From: Solirubrobacterales bacterium | Lineage (GTDB): Bacteria > Actinomycetota > Thermoleophilia > Solirubrobacterales > JACPNS01 | Reading direction: 5' to 3' | DNA length: 64,000 nt | Assembly (NCBI GenBank): GCA_016185345.1 | Contig: JACPNS010000022.1 | Location: 116,328-180,327, forward strand | Shown here: one piece after another, positions 35,727-45,600 of the stretch | Layout: each line of letters opens with the position of its first letter | Numbering within the stretch: position 1 is the stretch's first letter | The notes under the pieces: generated by a model | Databases searched by the model: none | Seen by the model: the letters and a program-made list of their open reading frames with translations, nothing else | What the model was told of the DNA's origin: nothing | Made by a program: the position numbers and the translations under genes

Positions 35727-36601
35727 GCGAGCGATCAATTCATCCGACAGATCGATTGCCAGTCCAACTTGCAGCCATCTCTTGGCTTGGTAGCGGCGTC
35801 AAATTGCGACGGGCGCTGATCGGCGACGGGGCCATCGTGTTCGATGAGGCTTGGGGAAGGCTCGATGCAGACGGGCGCCAAAGTTTTGTGAGTGCCGCGG
35901 AGGCGCTATTTGAATCCAATGTTTCACTGCTCTCGATTCTGGATGATGAGTATCCAGACACCTTGAGAGAACTGAGCTCACCTCCACCGATACTTTTCGC
36001 TCACGGAAATCTAGCCCTGTTAAACGCGCCTGGGATCGGGATGTGCGGGTCACGAAACGTGTCGGATCGCGGCCTTCACGCCGCGGCAGTATGTGCACAA
36101 CGGGCCGCACGCCAGGACCTCTCGGTTATCTCGGGCTATGCGCGCGGAGTCGATATGGCCGGACACGTCGAAGTCCTCCGTTCAGGTGGGGCAACTGTGA
36201 TCGTTCTTGCGGAAGGAATAGACCGATTCCGACTAAAGCAAGGTCTTCGGGACGTGTTCGACTGGAGTCGAGTTCTCGTGCTCTCACAGTTCGCGCCGAA
36301 GGCAGCCTGGAGCCCGGGAAACGCCATGAGCCGCAACGGGATAATTGCCGCCCTAGGCCGGGTGTTGGTTGTGGTTGATGCCGGACTTACGGGTGGCACT
36401 ATCGACGCCGGCCGGCAAGGTCTCGCGACCGGCCGACGAGTCATCGCAATTGATTACTCGAATGAAACTCCATCTGGGAGTCGCCAACTCATTGCCGAGG
36501 GCGCGGTGGCTATCGGCACTCCTGCGGATCTTGATTCTTACCTGAGTCAGCCCGCAGACGCCGGAGAACTTCGGGGGTCTGGTCAGTCAACGTTTTTCTG
36601 A
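35723..36601 (+). CDS. DprA/Smf-like DNA-processing protein
   Basis: A 292-residue member of the DprA/Smf (SLOG-superfamily) Rossmann group: PILFAHGNLALLNAPGIGMCGSR, SGYARGVDMAGHVEVL, and MSRNGIIAALGRVLVVVDAG then GGTIDAG match the nucleotide/ssDNA-binding core. It lacks the C-terminal winged helix of canonical DprA, and has its own N-terminal helical region. Coupled by 4 bp to the PRTase gene. Canonical DprA loads RecA onto incoming ssDNA; here the SOS control and defence-island location suggest a specialised paralogue, not the housekeeping competence gene. Confidence 0.87.
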   Translation: MSERSIHPTDRLPVQLAAISWLGSGVKLRRALIGDGAIVFDEAWGRLDADGRQSFVSAAEALFESNVSLLSILDDEYPDTLRELSSPPPILFAHGNLALLNAPGIGMCGSRNVSDRGLHAAAVCAQRAARQDLSVISGYARGVDMAGHVEVLRSGGATVIVLAEGIDRFRLKQGLRDVFDWSRVLVLSQFAPKAAWSPGNAMSRNGIIAALGRVLVVVDAGLTGGTIDAGRQGLATGRRVIAIDYSNETPSGSRQLIAEGAVAIGTPADLDSYLSQPADAGELRGSGQSTFF

Positions 36602-36749
36602 CATTCGCGCGATCCCCGAAATCTGGAAGTTCGAATCTCGGAACGCTGTGCTGAGCCCAGAACAAAAATCGATCGGGGCGAGTCTTCCGTCAACTTAATT
36701 TATCTGTGGCCCTTTGAGCGATTGTGCATCACACAGAGCAACGCGCAGT

Positions 36750-37415
36750 TCACGCGCCAGCTGTCGATTCGATCTCGCCAAACGTGACTTCGCTTTCCTT
36801 GAAATAGGTCATCACCAGAAGGTCGACCCAGTTCACGAACGCAATTGCACCGTCCCGGACCGCCTCCATCTGCTTGAAATGGTCGGCCTTGTCGGGCGCG
36901 TGCTTCTCGAATGCGATATCCAGAACAAGCGTGTCGGCGAATTCCCAGAACGCAGAGTCCGTGTCGGAGCGATACTTGATGGTCGCGCGCTTGTGACCGG
37001 CAGCTCCCATCATTGCTTCAAGCTCAGCGTCAGAAGTAGGCGAATACCTCGTGTCCGGGCGTGGATAGTGGAACGTCTTGTTTCGTACATGTTCCACCGC
37101 ATCAAACCCCGCACGCTGAAGCGTTCCGCGCATCACTTTTAGATTGGCTTCACTCTCAGCCGGGATCTTCTTTATTAGCGCTCGCGTGTCTGCCTCTTTT
37201 GACGTGTAGTCATTGAAGGCTTGAAGTGCCTCGAGGAGATGCCCGGTCACGAGCCGCAGGCGATATCCGAAGTCTGGGGAATCCTCGACCACGGCGCGCA
37301 TAAGGTCGGCAAGACCAAGATCCAGGTCATTCTTCGCCATCGCCATTGAAATGACGAATCGCGCAGCCACATCGTCTGCCGGAAAGACTTCAGAGATCGT
37401 CGCGTCGCCAGTCAT
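36750..37415 (-). CDS. Putative HEPN-domain protein, last gene of Ubl operon
   Basis: A 221-residue mostly helical protein. EHVRNKTFHYPRP contains RNKTFH (R111-H116), the R-x4-H motif of HEPN ribonucleases, placed within a helix as expected. No other family recognised. It starts 23 bp after the DUF6527 gene on the same strand, making it the fourth gene of the Ubl operon. HEPN proteins often act as RNases or toxin effectors in conflict systems, so this is a candidate effector or regulated target of the conjugation pathway; that link is inference. Confidence 0.6.
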   Translation of the reverse strand: MTGDATISEVFPADDVAARFVISMAMAKNDLDLGLADLMRAVVEDSPDFGYRLRLVTGHLLEALQAFNDYTSKEADTRALIKKIPAESEANLKVMRGTLQRAGFDAVEHVRNKTFHYPRPDTRYSPTSDAELEAMMGAAGHKRATIKYRSDTDSAFWEFADTLVLDIAFEKHAPDKADHFKQMEAVRDGAIAFVNWVDLLVMTYFKESEVTFGEIESTAGA

Positions 37416-37438
37416 TGGAAGATGATCTCACAAAACGC

Positions 37439-37876
37439 TTAGCTCGCCCCTCGAATACGAAGAATCACTCGGCGAAGAACGTTCTGCCGACCCCGATCCG
37501 AATCCGTTGGCGGCGTAATCGACGGATCGAATTCTGTGTCGCGGCCGTGGACTTTCCGCGCTCGATCCTTTTGGCGTCCGCGTTCGATTTCGTTTCGGCT
37601 CCACTTTCGCGCCCAGACCACGCGCCCATGCTCAATCCAGTAGTGCGACTCGCACTCATAGTTCCAGTTCCCGATCGATGGATCCAAGCTCACGGTCTCG
37701 CCGTCGAAAACCAAGGACCAATCAGTCGGCTTGAGCGGGGTAACGACCTTCTCTCCACAACCGCAGCAGCAGAGATGCACAACTGTCGCGTAAGGGATCG
37801 AGATGAAGAGGCAGCCGGCATCCAGGCGATCAGGAATGAACTCGACGAACTTGTGCTCCATGCGCTCCTGTCTCAT
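37439..37876 (-). CDS. DUF6527-type protein of the ubiquitin-like operon
   Basis: A 145-residue protein. The block KFVEFIPDRLDAGCLFISI, the Cys cluster HLCCCGCGEKVVTPL, SIGNWNYECESHYWI and GRVVWARKW match the DUF6527 family, which accompanies ThiF-type E1 genes. Cys36/38/40, Cys75 and His78 could bind zinc. The ATG overlaps the E1 stop by 4 bp; an internal ATG at 37861 (MEHKFVEF) aligns better with the family start. In such operons the protein is thought to process or deconjugate the Ubl; I cannot confirm catalysis from sequence. Confidence 0.8.
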   Translation of the reverse strand: MRQERMEHKFVEFIPDRLDAGCLFISIPYATVVHLCCCGCGEKVVTPLKPTDWSLVFDGETVSLDPSIGNWNYECESHYWIEHGRVVWARKWSRNEIERGRQKDRARKVHGRDTEFDPSITPPTDSDRGRQNVLRRVILRIRGAS

Positions 37877-39045
37877 GATTGATCGAAGTTCGTGATGTGA
37901 TTGCTGATGACGCTGTAGTGACTCCCGTGCTCAGCCTCGACGTCCGCATAGAACCCGAAGATCTTTTTCCATTTGATGACGGCCAGCGCGGCATTGAGTG
38001 AGTTCAGCTCTGCCACTTGGATGTTGCGGCTGTACTCGTTGACATCGTCGGCGGTCGAACCGCCGAACTGTTCGGTATCGACTGGTCGCCGCGGCGTACT
38101 CGTCGATGTTCGCACCAGCCCGCCGAGCTCCAAGCCATTGCGCCAAACACCGATCCCGACATCGATAAACGGGATCTCCCAACCGATGAGCGTGTCAGCG
38201 ATGAGCTTTTTCGCCGGGCCTCCGTCGATGCATAGGAAGACAAAGTCCATCTCCCTCAAGGCTTCGACATTGGACTCATCAATCTGAGCCGCATGCGGAA
38301 CGATTCCGCGGTGCATCTCGGAATAGCGCTCGGCCAGATATTGCACCTTCGTGGGGGCGCGCTCGAGTTCATCCAACCGCGCCGCGCCTGGCGCCCGGAA
38401 CGCGTTGTGATTAAGGAACTCGTCGTCGTCGAAGATGTTGATCTGGCGTACAGGTGTCTTAGCCACGAGGTCTAAGACATAGGAGCCTGTGCCCCCGGCG
38501 CCCACGATCGCTACACCACTAAGTTGGAGCTTCGCCGAAATGTCCCCGATGCCCGCTCGCCCACTGGCGGTTTCTGAGTAGACGAACACTGAGTCTTGTG
38601 TTGGATCTCCAGGTGAGGTTCCGACCCGCGCCGTCGCTGCGGGGTCAATTGCGTTCGCTGGCGTCGCGAGGATCTGCATGTAAGTCATCATCTTCGCGTA
38701 GTAGTCCGGGTAGCCGTCAGCCGGTTTACTAGAAAACAAGAAGTTGACCTCCAGGTTTGGCGATAGCTCGCGCGTCTCGGTCGAGTTGATCACCTTGCTC
38801 AGCGGCTGCCCGTTTTCATCGCATGGCGTTTCACCGCAAAAGAGTGCGATGTGATCATCGGGGCGCGCAGTCCGCTCACCGGCAAGTGCGAGCGTGGACA
38901 CAAGCGAGCCATACGCAACCTTGCCGGAGCTGTTTGCGTATGGCACACGAAGTATCACCAGGTGACCATCGATGACCTTGATCGGGTAACCCTCCTCCTC
39001 CAGTCGCTTGAGGTCGGGACTACGACTTATCAGTGGCTGTGACAT
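37873..39045 (-). CDS. E2-like (DUF6791) / ThiF E1 fusion
   Basis: A 390-residue fusion. Residues 1-~150 match DUF6791, an E2-like domain (LISRSPDLKRLEEEGYPIKV, ALFCGETPCDENG with candidate Cys70/75, YPDYYAKMMTYMQIL). Residues ~175-370 are a ThiF-type adenylating E1: nucleotide loop VGAGGTGSYVLDLVAK (182-187 core), FDDDEFLNHNAFR, VFLCIDGG. It should adenylate and transfer the small ubiquitin-like protein encoded just upstream, with which it overlaps by 26 bp. This is the hallmark enzyme of bacterial ubiquitination-like (Bub-type) operons. Confidence 0.9.
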   Translation of the reverse strand: MSQPLISRSPDLKRLEEEGYPIKVIDGHLVILRVPYANSSGKVAYGSLVSTLALAGERTARPDDHIALFCGETPCDENGQPLSKVINSTETRELSPNLEVNFLFSSKPADGYPDYYAKMMTYMQILATPANAIDPAATARVGTSPGDPTQDSVFVYSETASGRAGIGDISAKLQLSGVAIVGAGGTGSYVLDLVAKTPVRQINIFDDDEFLNHNAFRAPGAARLDELERAPTKVQYLAERYSEMHRGIVPHAAQIDESNVEALREMDFVFLCIDGGPAKKLIADTLIGWEIPFIDVGIGVWRNGLELGGLVRTSTSTPRRPVDTEQFGGSTADDVNEYSRNIQVAELNSLNAALAVIKWKKIFGFYADVEAEHGSHYSVISNHITNFDQS

Positions 39046-39301
39046 CGAAGATCATCCCGTTCTGGATTTCGACGCTCTGACCCTTGCTAAGGGTCCCTTC
39101 TGGGTTGTGCTTGGGCCCGCGGTGATATCCGACAGTGACCACCCAGTTCTCTCCTGTCGGAACGTGTTCGAAGGCAAGGCGAACGATCTCGTCGAAGTCG
39201 AGTTTCTTCTTCTTGATCGAGTGCTTCTGACCGTTCACGATCACCACAATCTCGTTCTTGCTCGAACGCTTTGCAGCGGCGACTGTCTTTGTCTCTTCCA
39301 T
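39020..39301 (-). CDS. Multiubiquitin-domain ubiquitin-like protein
   Basis: Start at ATG 39301; the open frame further upstream only crosses the divergent promoter. The 93-residue product has a Lys/Ser-rich N-terminal 15 residues, then one beta-grasp domain of the multiubiquitin family: EIVVIVNGQKHSIKKKKLDF, ENWVVTVGYHRGPKHNPEGTL, then GQSVEIQNGMIFDVTATDKS. The chain ends in ..TATDKS without a visible Gly-Gly, so either the C-terminus is trimmed or linkage chemistry differs. First gene of the four-gene minus-strand operon; it faces the XRE gene across 109 bp. Confidence 0.87.
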   Translation of the reverse strand: MEETKTVAAAKRSSKNEIVVIVNGQKHSIKKKKLDFDEIVRLAFEHVPTGENWVVTVGYHRGPKHNPEGTLSKGQSVEIQNGMIFDVTATDKS

Positions 39302-39346
39302 ATGTTTTCTCCCGCCCTGAAGGGCTAACATCGCTGTATTGATTTC

Positions 39347-39388
39347 AGTGTACACACCAAAATCCTGTGTATAAACTAAAGTGTACAT
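39347..39388. promoter_or_regulatory. Three TGTGTA-type operator repeats in divergent promoter
   Basis: GTGTACAC (39348-39355, palindromic), TGTGTATA (39366-39373) and GTGTACAT (39381-39388) lie between the Ubl operon and the XRE gene in an AT-rich stretch. Spacing of 15-18 bp suits dimers of an XRE repressor, most simply the adjacent one. Confidence 0.5.
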
Positions 39389-39410
39389 GATCCACCCACG
39401 GAGGTTTCCC

Positions 39411-39791
39411 ATGGCAGTCAAAGAACTCGGAGAACAGCTAAAGCAAGTGCGAGAAATGCGCGGGCTCTCACTCAAGGCAGTAGCCGACAGGACGAGCACT
39501 TCTGCGGCATACATTCAAAAGCTCGAACGAGGCGAAGTCGATTCACCATCGCCCCACAAACTTCTAAAGCTTTCAAAGGCGTTGGATATTTCCTATGCGG
39601 AGCTAATGGAACTCGCGGACTACCTGCTTCCCGCGACTGACAAGCCCAAGGCAGGCCAGAATCGCGGGTTGCTCGCACAAGCGCTTCGATCTTCTGATCT
39701 AAGCCCATCCCAAGAGCGTCAAGTCGCTGAGTACATAAGTTTTTTGAAGCACCAATCCGACGACCCACCTAAGAAGAAGCCACGGAGTTGA
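39411..39791 (+). CDS. XRE-family regulator paired with ImmA/IrrE protease
   Basis: A 126-residue protein with N-terminal XRE helix-turn-helix (LGEQLKQVREMRGLSLKAVA then TSTSAAYIQKLERGEVDSPS) and a C-terminal polar tail including LSPSQERQVAEYISFLKHQ, a segment typical of repressors cleaved by ImmA-type proteases. Start at ATG 39411, preceded by GGAGG at 39400-39404. It is followed at once by the ImmA/IrrE gene and divergent to the Ubl operon, so it is the expected repressor of that operon. Confidence 0.9.
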   Translation: MAVKELGEQLKQVREMRGLSLKAVADRTSTSAAYIQKLERGEVDSPSPHKLLKLSKALDISYAELMELADYLLPATDKPKAGQNRGLLAQALRSSDLSPSQERQVAEYISFLKHQSDDPPKKKPRS

Positions 39792-39792
39792 G

Positions 39793-40662
39793 ATGAAACG
39801 CGTGCTCGATGCATCCGAAGACATTCGCGACGCTGCGGAACGACTCTTAGTAAGTGCCGGTGCTAAGGGCCAGCTCCCAACTCCGATCGACGAGCTCATG
39901 TCGGCCGCTGGCTTGCATTTCGCCAAGGAATCGCTCTTCGGCGCTGACGCAATCAACTCGGCACCTCCTCATCTCAGGACGGCGATGATCGAGCACGTGC
40001 AGAACCAAGCAGTTCTGGCGATGCTCGACCGTGATGATTCGAGCGTGCACCTCAACCCCACAATTACAAACCAGTCCAAGAAGCTCTTCTCTATCGCCCA
40101 CGAAATCGGTCACGCTGAAATGGAGTGGCACGATTTGAGTGCGTACGCAGACAGCGCGGACACGTTCTCGCGCCGAGCCAAAGCGGTGATGGAGCAGGAA
40201 GCAAACCAGTTTGCCGCAGACTTGCTGTTTCAGAACGAAGTTTTCGTCGAAGTGGCCGAGGCGCGGCCGCTCACTATCGAGACGATTAAGGGTCTACACA
40301 ACGAGTTTGGCCCCTCCATCCATTCAACTTTTCGAAGGTACGTGGAAACACACAGCGCGACACTCGCCGGCGTCGTCGTCCAGCGCGAACCGATCATCGG
40401 TGGCGACGCGCCGACATACAAGCGCCACGAAGCCGTCTGCTCGCCAAGCTGGCGGTTAACGAATGGCGACCCCGCCGGCTGGCCGAAGCTGTTGACACAA
40501 ACTCAATTCGGCTTCGTCGACGCTCTAAAAACTGGAATGTGGGGATTCGCAGAAGGTGCATCGGCACATATTCCCCGGTCCGGTCGTCCACCCCTGGACG
40601 CTAGGTTCGAAATCTTTGACAACTCCCACAAGCTTTTGGTTCTTCTCGAAGCCAATGATTGA
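39793..40662 (+). CDS. ImmA/IrrE-family zinc metallopeptidase
   Basis: A 289-residue protein with the zinc-protease motif SIAHEIGHAEM (H103, E104, H107) and downstream MEQEANQFAADLLF supplying the third acidic ligand, as in ImmA/IrrE. These enzymes cleave a partner XRE repressor on a damage or phage signal. It starts 1 bp after the XRE gene. The ~140-residue C-terminal part (from LAGVVVQREPIIGG) is longer than minimal ImmA and could sense the signal. Inferred function: derepression of the Ubl operon. Confidence 0.9.
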   Translation: MKRVLDASEDIRDAAERLLVSAGAKGQLPTPIDELMSAAGLHFAKESLFGADAINSAPPHLRTAMIEHVQNQAVLAMLDRDDSSVHLNPTITNQSKKLFSIAHEIGHAEMEWHDLSAYADSADTFSRRAKAVMEQEANQFAADLLFQNEVFVEVAEARPLTIETIKGLHNEFGPSIHSTFRRYVETHSATLAGVVVQREPIIGGDAPTYKRHEAVCSPSWRLTNGDPAGWPKLLTQTQFGFVDALKTGMWGFAEGASAHIPRSGRPPLDARFEIFDNSHKLLVLLEAND

Positions 40663-40719
40663 CGAGATGGCATTGCGCCCACCCAGAGACTTGGCAATAG
40701 AATTAGGTACGGTTCGCCG

Positions 40720-42200
40720 ATGGCTCTGAGTAACGAGGAAATTGCCGAGTTTTTTCAGGACTCTGAAGCTCGGATACGGCAAAACGATTCTCTTCGCGAG
40801 CCGCAGATAGAAGGGCACGCTGCGGCCTTGGAGTTTTTCGATGGCGGCGGAAGTCGCGCAATCGAGCAGATTCCGGTGGGCTGTGGGAAGACCGGCTTGA
40901 TCGCGATTCTTCCGTTTGGAATTGCGAAGGGAGCGAGCACATCTACACATTTACTTTTCGGGAAGCGATGCGCCGGGGCTACATCAAGAAGATGAGATCT
41001 AGCAACGTGGCACCGAGTGAACTGCGCTTCCAGATTCACGGGGAGGAGCACGTACACACCCTGATTGAGGTTCTTGAAATGCGCGAGGAGGACTGGTATT
41101 CGCGAGGCGTCGCCTTGGCCGAGGAAAGCAATATTTCAATAGTTGACGCGTCAATCAAATGGCTTCAGTATTTACGCGAGGGCACCGGCTTGAAACACCA
41201 GCTAATCGCCGTCGCGTGCTCGATGAATCATGCTCGACAGATTCGCGGCCTATATCAAGAGCGCGGTCTAAGCGCTCGCGAAATCCATAGTGCGCAGCAG
41301 CCCGCGGAGAGAGAAGAAATCCTCCGCCTGCTGGACAACGGGAGCCTCGACGCAATTGTTCAGGTCCAAATGCTTGGGGAGGGCTTTGATCACCCCCCAC
41401 TCTCGGTCGCTGCAATCTTTCGCCCGTTCCGCTCTTTGAGTCCCTACATCCAGTTTGTTGGCCGGGCGATGCGAGTGAATGTTCAGCGCGCCCCTGATCA
41501 TCCGGACAACGAGGGGATCATCGTTTCGCACGTCGGACTCAACATCGACAAGCTTTGGGATGATTTCAAGGCGATCGACCGCGACGATCAGCGTCTCGTA
41601 CACGAGTGGCTCGAGTCGGGGGATTCAGATCCGCCGGAACGTGACGGAGAAGGACGCCGCCGACTCACACCTGAGATGGTGGTGACAGACGAATTCATCG
41701 ATCGCTTCCTCTCCGACGACTACATCGACGAATCCGACGATGCTCTAATCGACAACGTGATCAATGTTGCTCGAGAGCAGGGGCTCGACCTCGAAGCCCT
41801 CGGAATTTCAAGGGAGGAGCTTCAGCAGCGAGTCGCGGCGGCGCGCGCCCGGCAAACTCCTGAACCGGAGCGACTGACGGTCCAACCACAGGAGCACCGA
41901 GAAATGCTGCGCGAGAGGCTGCGCGAGCGAACGCAAAGCGCGGCAAACACAGTGATAGAAGCGTTGGGTCAGCGCGCAGGCGGACGTCGGATCGCGCTAC
42001 TCGGAGGCACCGGCGCGACGAACAATCTGGGTGCAGTCATTCGACTCATGCACCGTGAAATGAACAAACTTCACGGATTTGAACCCGGAGCACGTGGCGA
42101 GGAGAGTTCCGAGGCGTTGCAAAACGCGGTGAATGACATCGACTTGGTCGCTGACCGGGTCGAAGCAAAACTTCGGGAGGAATTAGATGGCAAATCATAA
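40720..42200 (+). pseudogene. DEAD/DEAH-type helicase with central deletion
   Basis: The first frame (40720-~40930) holds the N-terminus and Walker A (EQIPVGCGKTGLIAILPFGIAKG), then shifts near 40930 into the second frame at EHIYTFTFREAMRRGYIKKM. Between them the DEAD/DEAH box and motifs Ia-III (well over 100 residues by comparison with SF2 helicases) are missing. The second RecA domain is intact: VACSMNHARQIRGLYQERG, DAIVQVQMLGEGFDHPP and FVGRAMR. The gene thus lost ATPase function through one deletion plus frameshift. Its C-terminal ~230 residues are a helical extension. It overlaps the small gene at 42187. Confidence 0.82.
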
Positions 42201-42420
42201 GAACGTGGTCCTTCGGATTGAAGTGCGCCCCGCTGGTCGCGCATGCGAGTGCAAGCACAACAAGAAGCACACGATGTCGAAAGGCGATCTGAGATTCGTG
42301 GTCAAGGAATCTGGGCCGGCGGCACGGGAGTACGGGTACTGCCGAGACTGCGGTGTGGAAATGCTCGACGCTGCCGCCAGCAAACTCGACGCGATCCGCA
42401 GCGAAATCGAAGATTTCTAG
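42187..42420 (+). CDS. Small putative zinc-binding protein
   Basis: A 77-residue protein with CECKHNKKH and YCRDCGVEM, a plausible C-x-C...C-x2-C metal site, and a C-terminal helix. Not a family I recognise. It starts inside the last codons of the broken helicase gene (14-bp overlap), suggesting both once formed one operon and that this is a surviving accessory subunit. Confidence 0.55.
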   Translation: MANHKNVVLRIEVRPAGRACECKHNKKHTMSKGDLRFVVKESGPAAREYGYCRDCGVEMLDAAASKLDAIRSEIEDF

Positions 42421-42688
42421 GGCGCTGTCAGAGATCGGACCTGCGCGCCACGCTGAGCGCCAGTGCGCGGCTTCGGATTGCGGTCACAAATGCGGTGAAG
42501 CTGAGATCATCGGACGGCTCGTGGATTGGCACTTTCGGATCGGCTGACGAGGTCACAAGGCACGCGGCATCGTAGAGTCATTCAAGCAGAAGACGGCGGC
42601 ACAAGATCTCATCTCGCTTTTTATACGAAGTGGAACTCCCCCGCTTTTGCGTTCGCCCCGGGCAATTGGTCACGACGCCTTGCGAACG

Positions 42689-45600
42689 TCATTCCCCAAA
42701 CTGCTTGAAGTTGAATTTCAAGGTCGAAGCATTTTCGGAGACAGTCCGAACCTTCGCCTCGTCAAACCCGTTCGGCGAGCGCGCCTCGATCTCAAGCGTT
42801 ATTTCGAACTCAACCCCGTCCACTTCGGACAGCGGGTTCAGCACCTCCTCGACAACCTTGTTGATGTCTCCCGACATCTTCCCAAAAGTCAGCTTCTTGC
42901 TGCCGGTGAATCGTGTGACAGCGGGTTCGCTCGGTACGGTGCCCGGACCATCAGCTCCACCTGGCTCGCCAGGACCCTCGGGCCCAGGGACAGCAACCGG
43001 CCCGCCATCACCCGGCAACTCCGCCGCTCGCTGGGCCAATGCAATCTCCGGCCGAACGATCAAGGTCGAATCAGTGATCTGAACCTGTACCCCGTCGTCA
43101 GGCAACACAAGCCCGACAAATCGCTCCGACTCCGAGTCGAACCCATCGGCCAGCGCAAACCCATCCTGCTCCCAGAGCATCTGTGGCGAATTCAGCCCAT
43201 CGTTCAGGACTTCGCGATTGCGAAGTCGCGGCATATACGGGTACTCCGCGTAAAGGCGCCAGAGATCACCGACCGAAATGCTGCCGTCCTCCCACAGCTT
43301 CGCCGCCTCATTGTTGAGCCGCATCCTGATCAGCTGCGCATTGTGCTGAACCGTCAACTCGCCTTCATTGCCCAACTTGCGGCTCACGCGATCCGCTAGC
43401 CAATCACTCTGGCCGTCGATCCGCGTGACTCCAATCTCAATCGGCTGACCGTGCGGGATCAGCGCCCACTGGTAGGCGTCGCGAAGCTGCAGGCCAACCT
43501 TCTTCGACGCCTTCTCACGCCGGTCATCGGCCTGGATCTTTTGGCTCTCCGTCAGGTCGAGTTCAGCCGCGTCTTTGAGAATCTGCTCCCAGCTCAAGTA
43601 CTCACGGACGGCAGCTTCAAGATCGCCGGCGCGGTCGCGATCCGGCGCAAGAAAGACGAGCATGTTCCGGAAACGTCGCGGCGTGGTGCCCCGCTGCTCA
43701 ATAGCAATGCGAGCAAAATCGAGCGCCGCTCCCGATGTCTCCTTGCCCTTGTGCGTGTACTTCGGGTGCAGAATCACAAGCCGCGCTTCGTCGCTATCCG
43801 GGATATCCGAGGCATCTTCTGGGCAGACATGGACAAATGCAAACGAGCCCTTTTCACCGGACTGACCGCCGAGCCGACTGGCGATCTCCGCATACACGTC
43901 AGCGGCCTGCAGCCGCTCGGCCATGTCTTTCGCGCGCCGTGAGATATTCGCCTGAAGGTCATACCAGTAACGACCCCCAGACGCGTAGAAGTACGTCCCT
44001 CGGTCGTGAAGCTGAGTCAGCGCAGAGTGAAAATTGCCGGGGTTGTCCCCGGGCATCGCGGTGCCAAGAAACACTCGCGAGGACTCAAGGCCCTTGTGCG
44101 CAGCGCCAGTTGTCGGTGCCGACCCCAGAAACACCGTGCGGGCGAGCCGCCGCGTCACCGCGCGCTGACCAAAGAGCGGCTTCTCCTTGTCGATCTTTGC
44201 CGGCTCTGAGTTGTCGCCGTCGACGTCAGCGTCGACCACCGACTTCCAGTTGTCTTGGAGGTACTGCGTGACCTCGGCGTTCACATCTTTGTCAGCGATC
44301 GGAAGTGACCCCGGCATGATCAGTGGCGACTGATCGTTCCCGCGCCAAAGCGCGTGGATCACCGTGCTCATCAGGCGCAAGACTCCCCGGGTGCGCTGGA
44401 ATCGCTCCAACGTCGACCAATCTTCGTAGAGCCGCTCAAAAAGCTCCGGATGAATCGGATATGTCTGGATGATCTTTTCTTCGTAGCTACCGCCGCGGGT
44501 CTCGCGCGGAAACTCATCGGCGTGCTTCGTGTAATACGCGACGAACTCGCGGGCGGTCTGCTCGATCGCTGCAAGACCCGCAGCGTCAGCGGTCTTGAAG
44601 AGTCGCTGGCGAACAATGTGGAACGCCTCGTCTGATGAGGCCGGCCGCCACTGGTCGGCAACGCGACGGACTACGTTCTGCAACCGCTTAAGCGCCTCGA
44701 GCCCGTTGCGACCACCGACTTCTTCCGCGTTTCCTACCGCGACTTCAGAGTCGTCAGAGCTTTCCGATGCCGGGATCGAAATCGCGAGCATCACACCGCT
44801 CGTGCCTTTCACGGCCTCAGTAAGTGACTGAGCAAAAGTGAACTGATCATCGAACGTGCCAGCGGCTAGATCGTCACGGTCCACCAGCGTGCGAGCGTAC
44901 GCCACCCATTCGTCGATCAGGATCAGCGCAGGGCTGAACTTCTCCAGGAGGTCATGGAGGGCCTTGCCCGGAGGGGTCCGGTCAGAATCAGACTTCGCGA
45001 CGATCTCAAAACCTTCTTTGCCGCCCAGCTGCCAGGCGAGCTCGCCCCAAATCGTGTTGACCTGAGTTCCGTCATCTTTGACGACGCCAGAAGTCGACAG
45101 GTGATTGCCCACAAGAGCGACGCGTCGCACTTCGCCGAGTTCGCTGAACTCACTTTCGCCGAGCAGCTCTTGGAGCCCTTGGGGGTAGTCGCCGAGCGCT
45201 GTTCCCGACGCCAGATGCCAGAGCGCGAGCATCGAGTGCGTCTTCCCGCCGCCGAAGTTGGTCTGAAGGTTGACGACCGGCGACGCGTTGTCATCCCCAG
45301 TCAGTCGCCTGACGGACCGAACGATCAGATCTTGGAGTCCGCCAGTCAGGAACGTCCGCGAGAAAAACTGAACCGGATCGGCGTAATCCTTGTCGGCCTC
45401 GTCTGTCGCCGACACCTTGTAGAGATCGGCGGCAAACTCCGCGGCGTGGAAGTTGCCTGTAGCGACATCGTCATGCGGCTCAAGCACCTCACGCCACGGT
45501 CGCAGCCCCTCGGAGCCTGTGGCAACTACTGCCGACTCAAGCACCTTCTTATCGTCTTTGCTGGAGGTGAGCCTCCGGAGCGACTGACGGATCTCCTTGA

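Noticed and set aside
39302..39514. Longer N-terminus for the ubiquitin-like protein
   Set aside because: It would cross the divergent promoter, operator repeats and XRE gene start; family similarity begins after the ATG at 39301.
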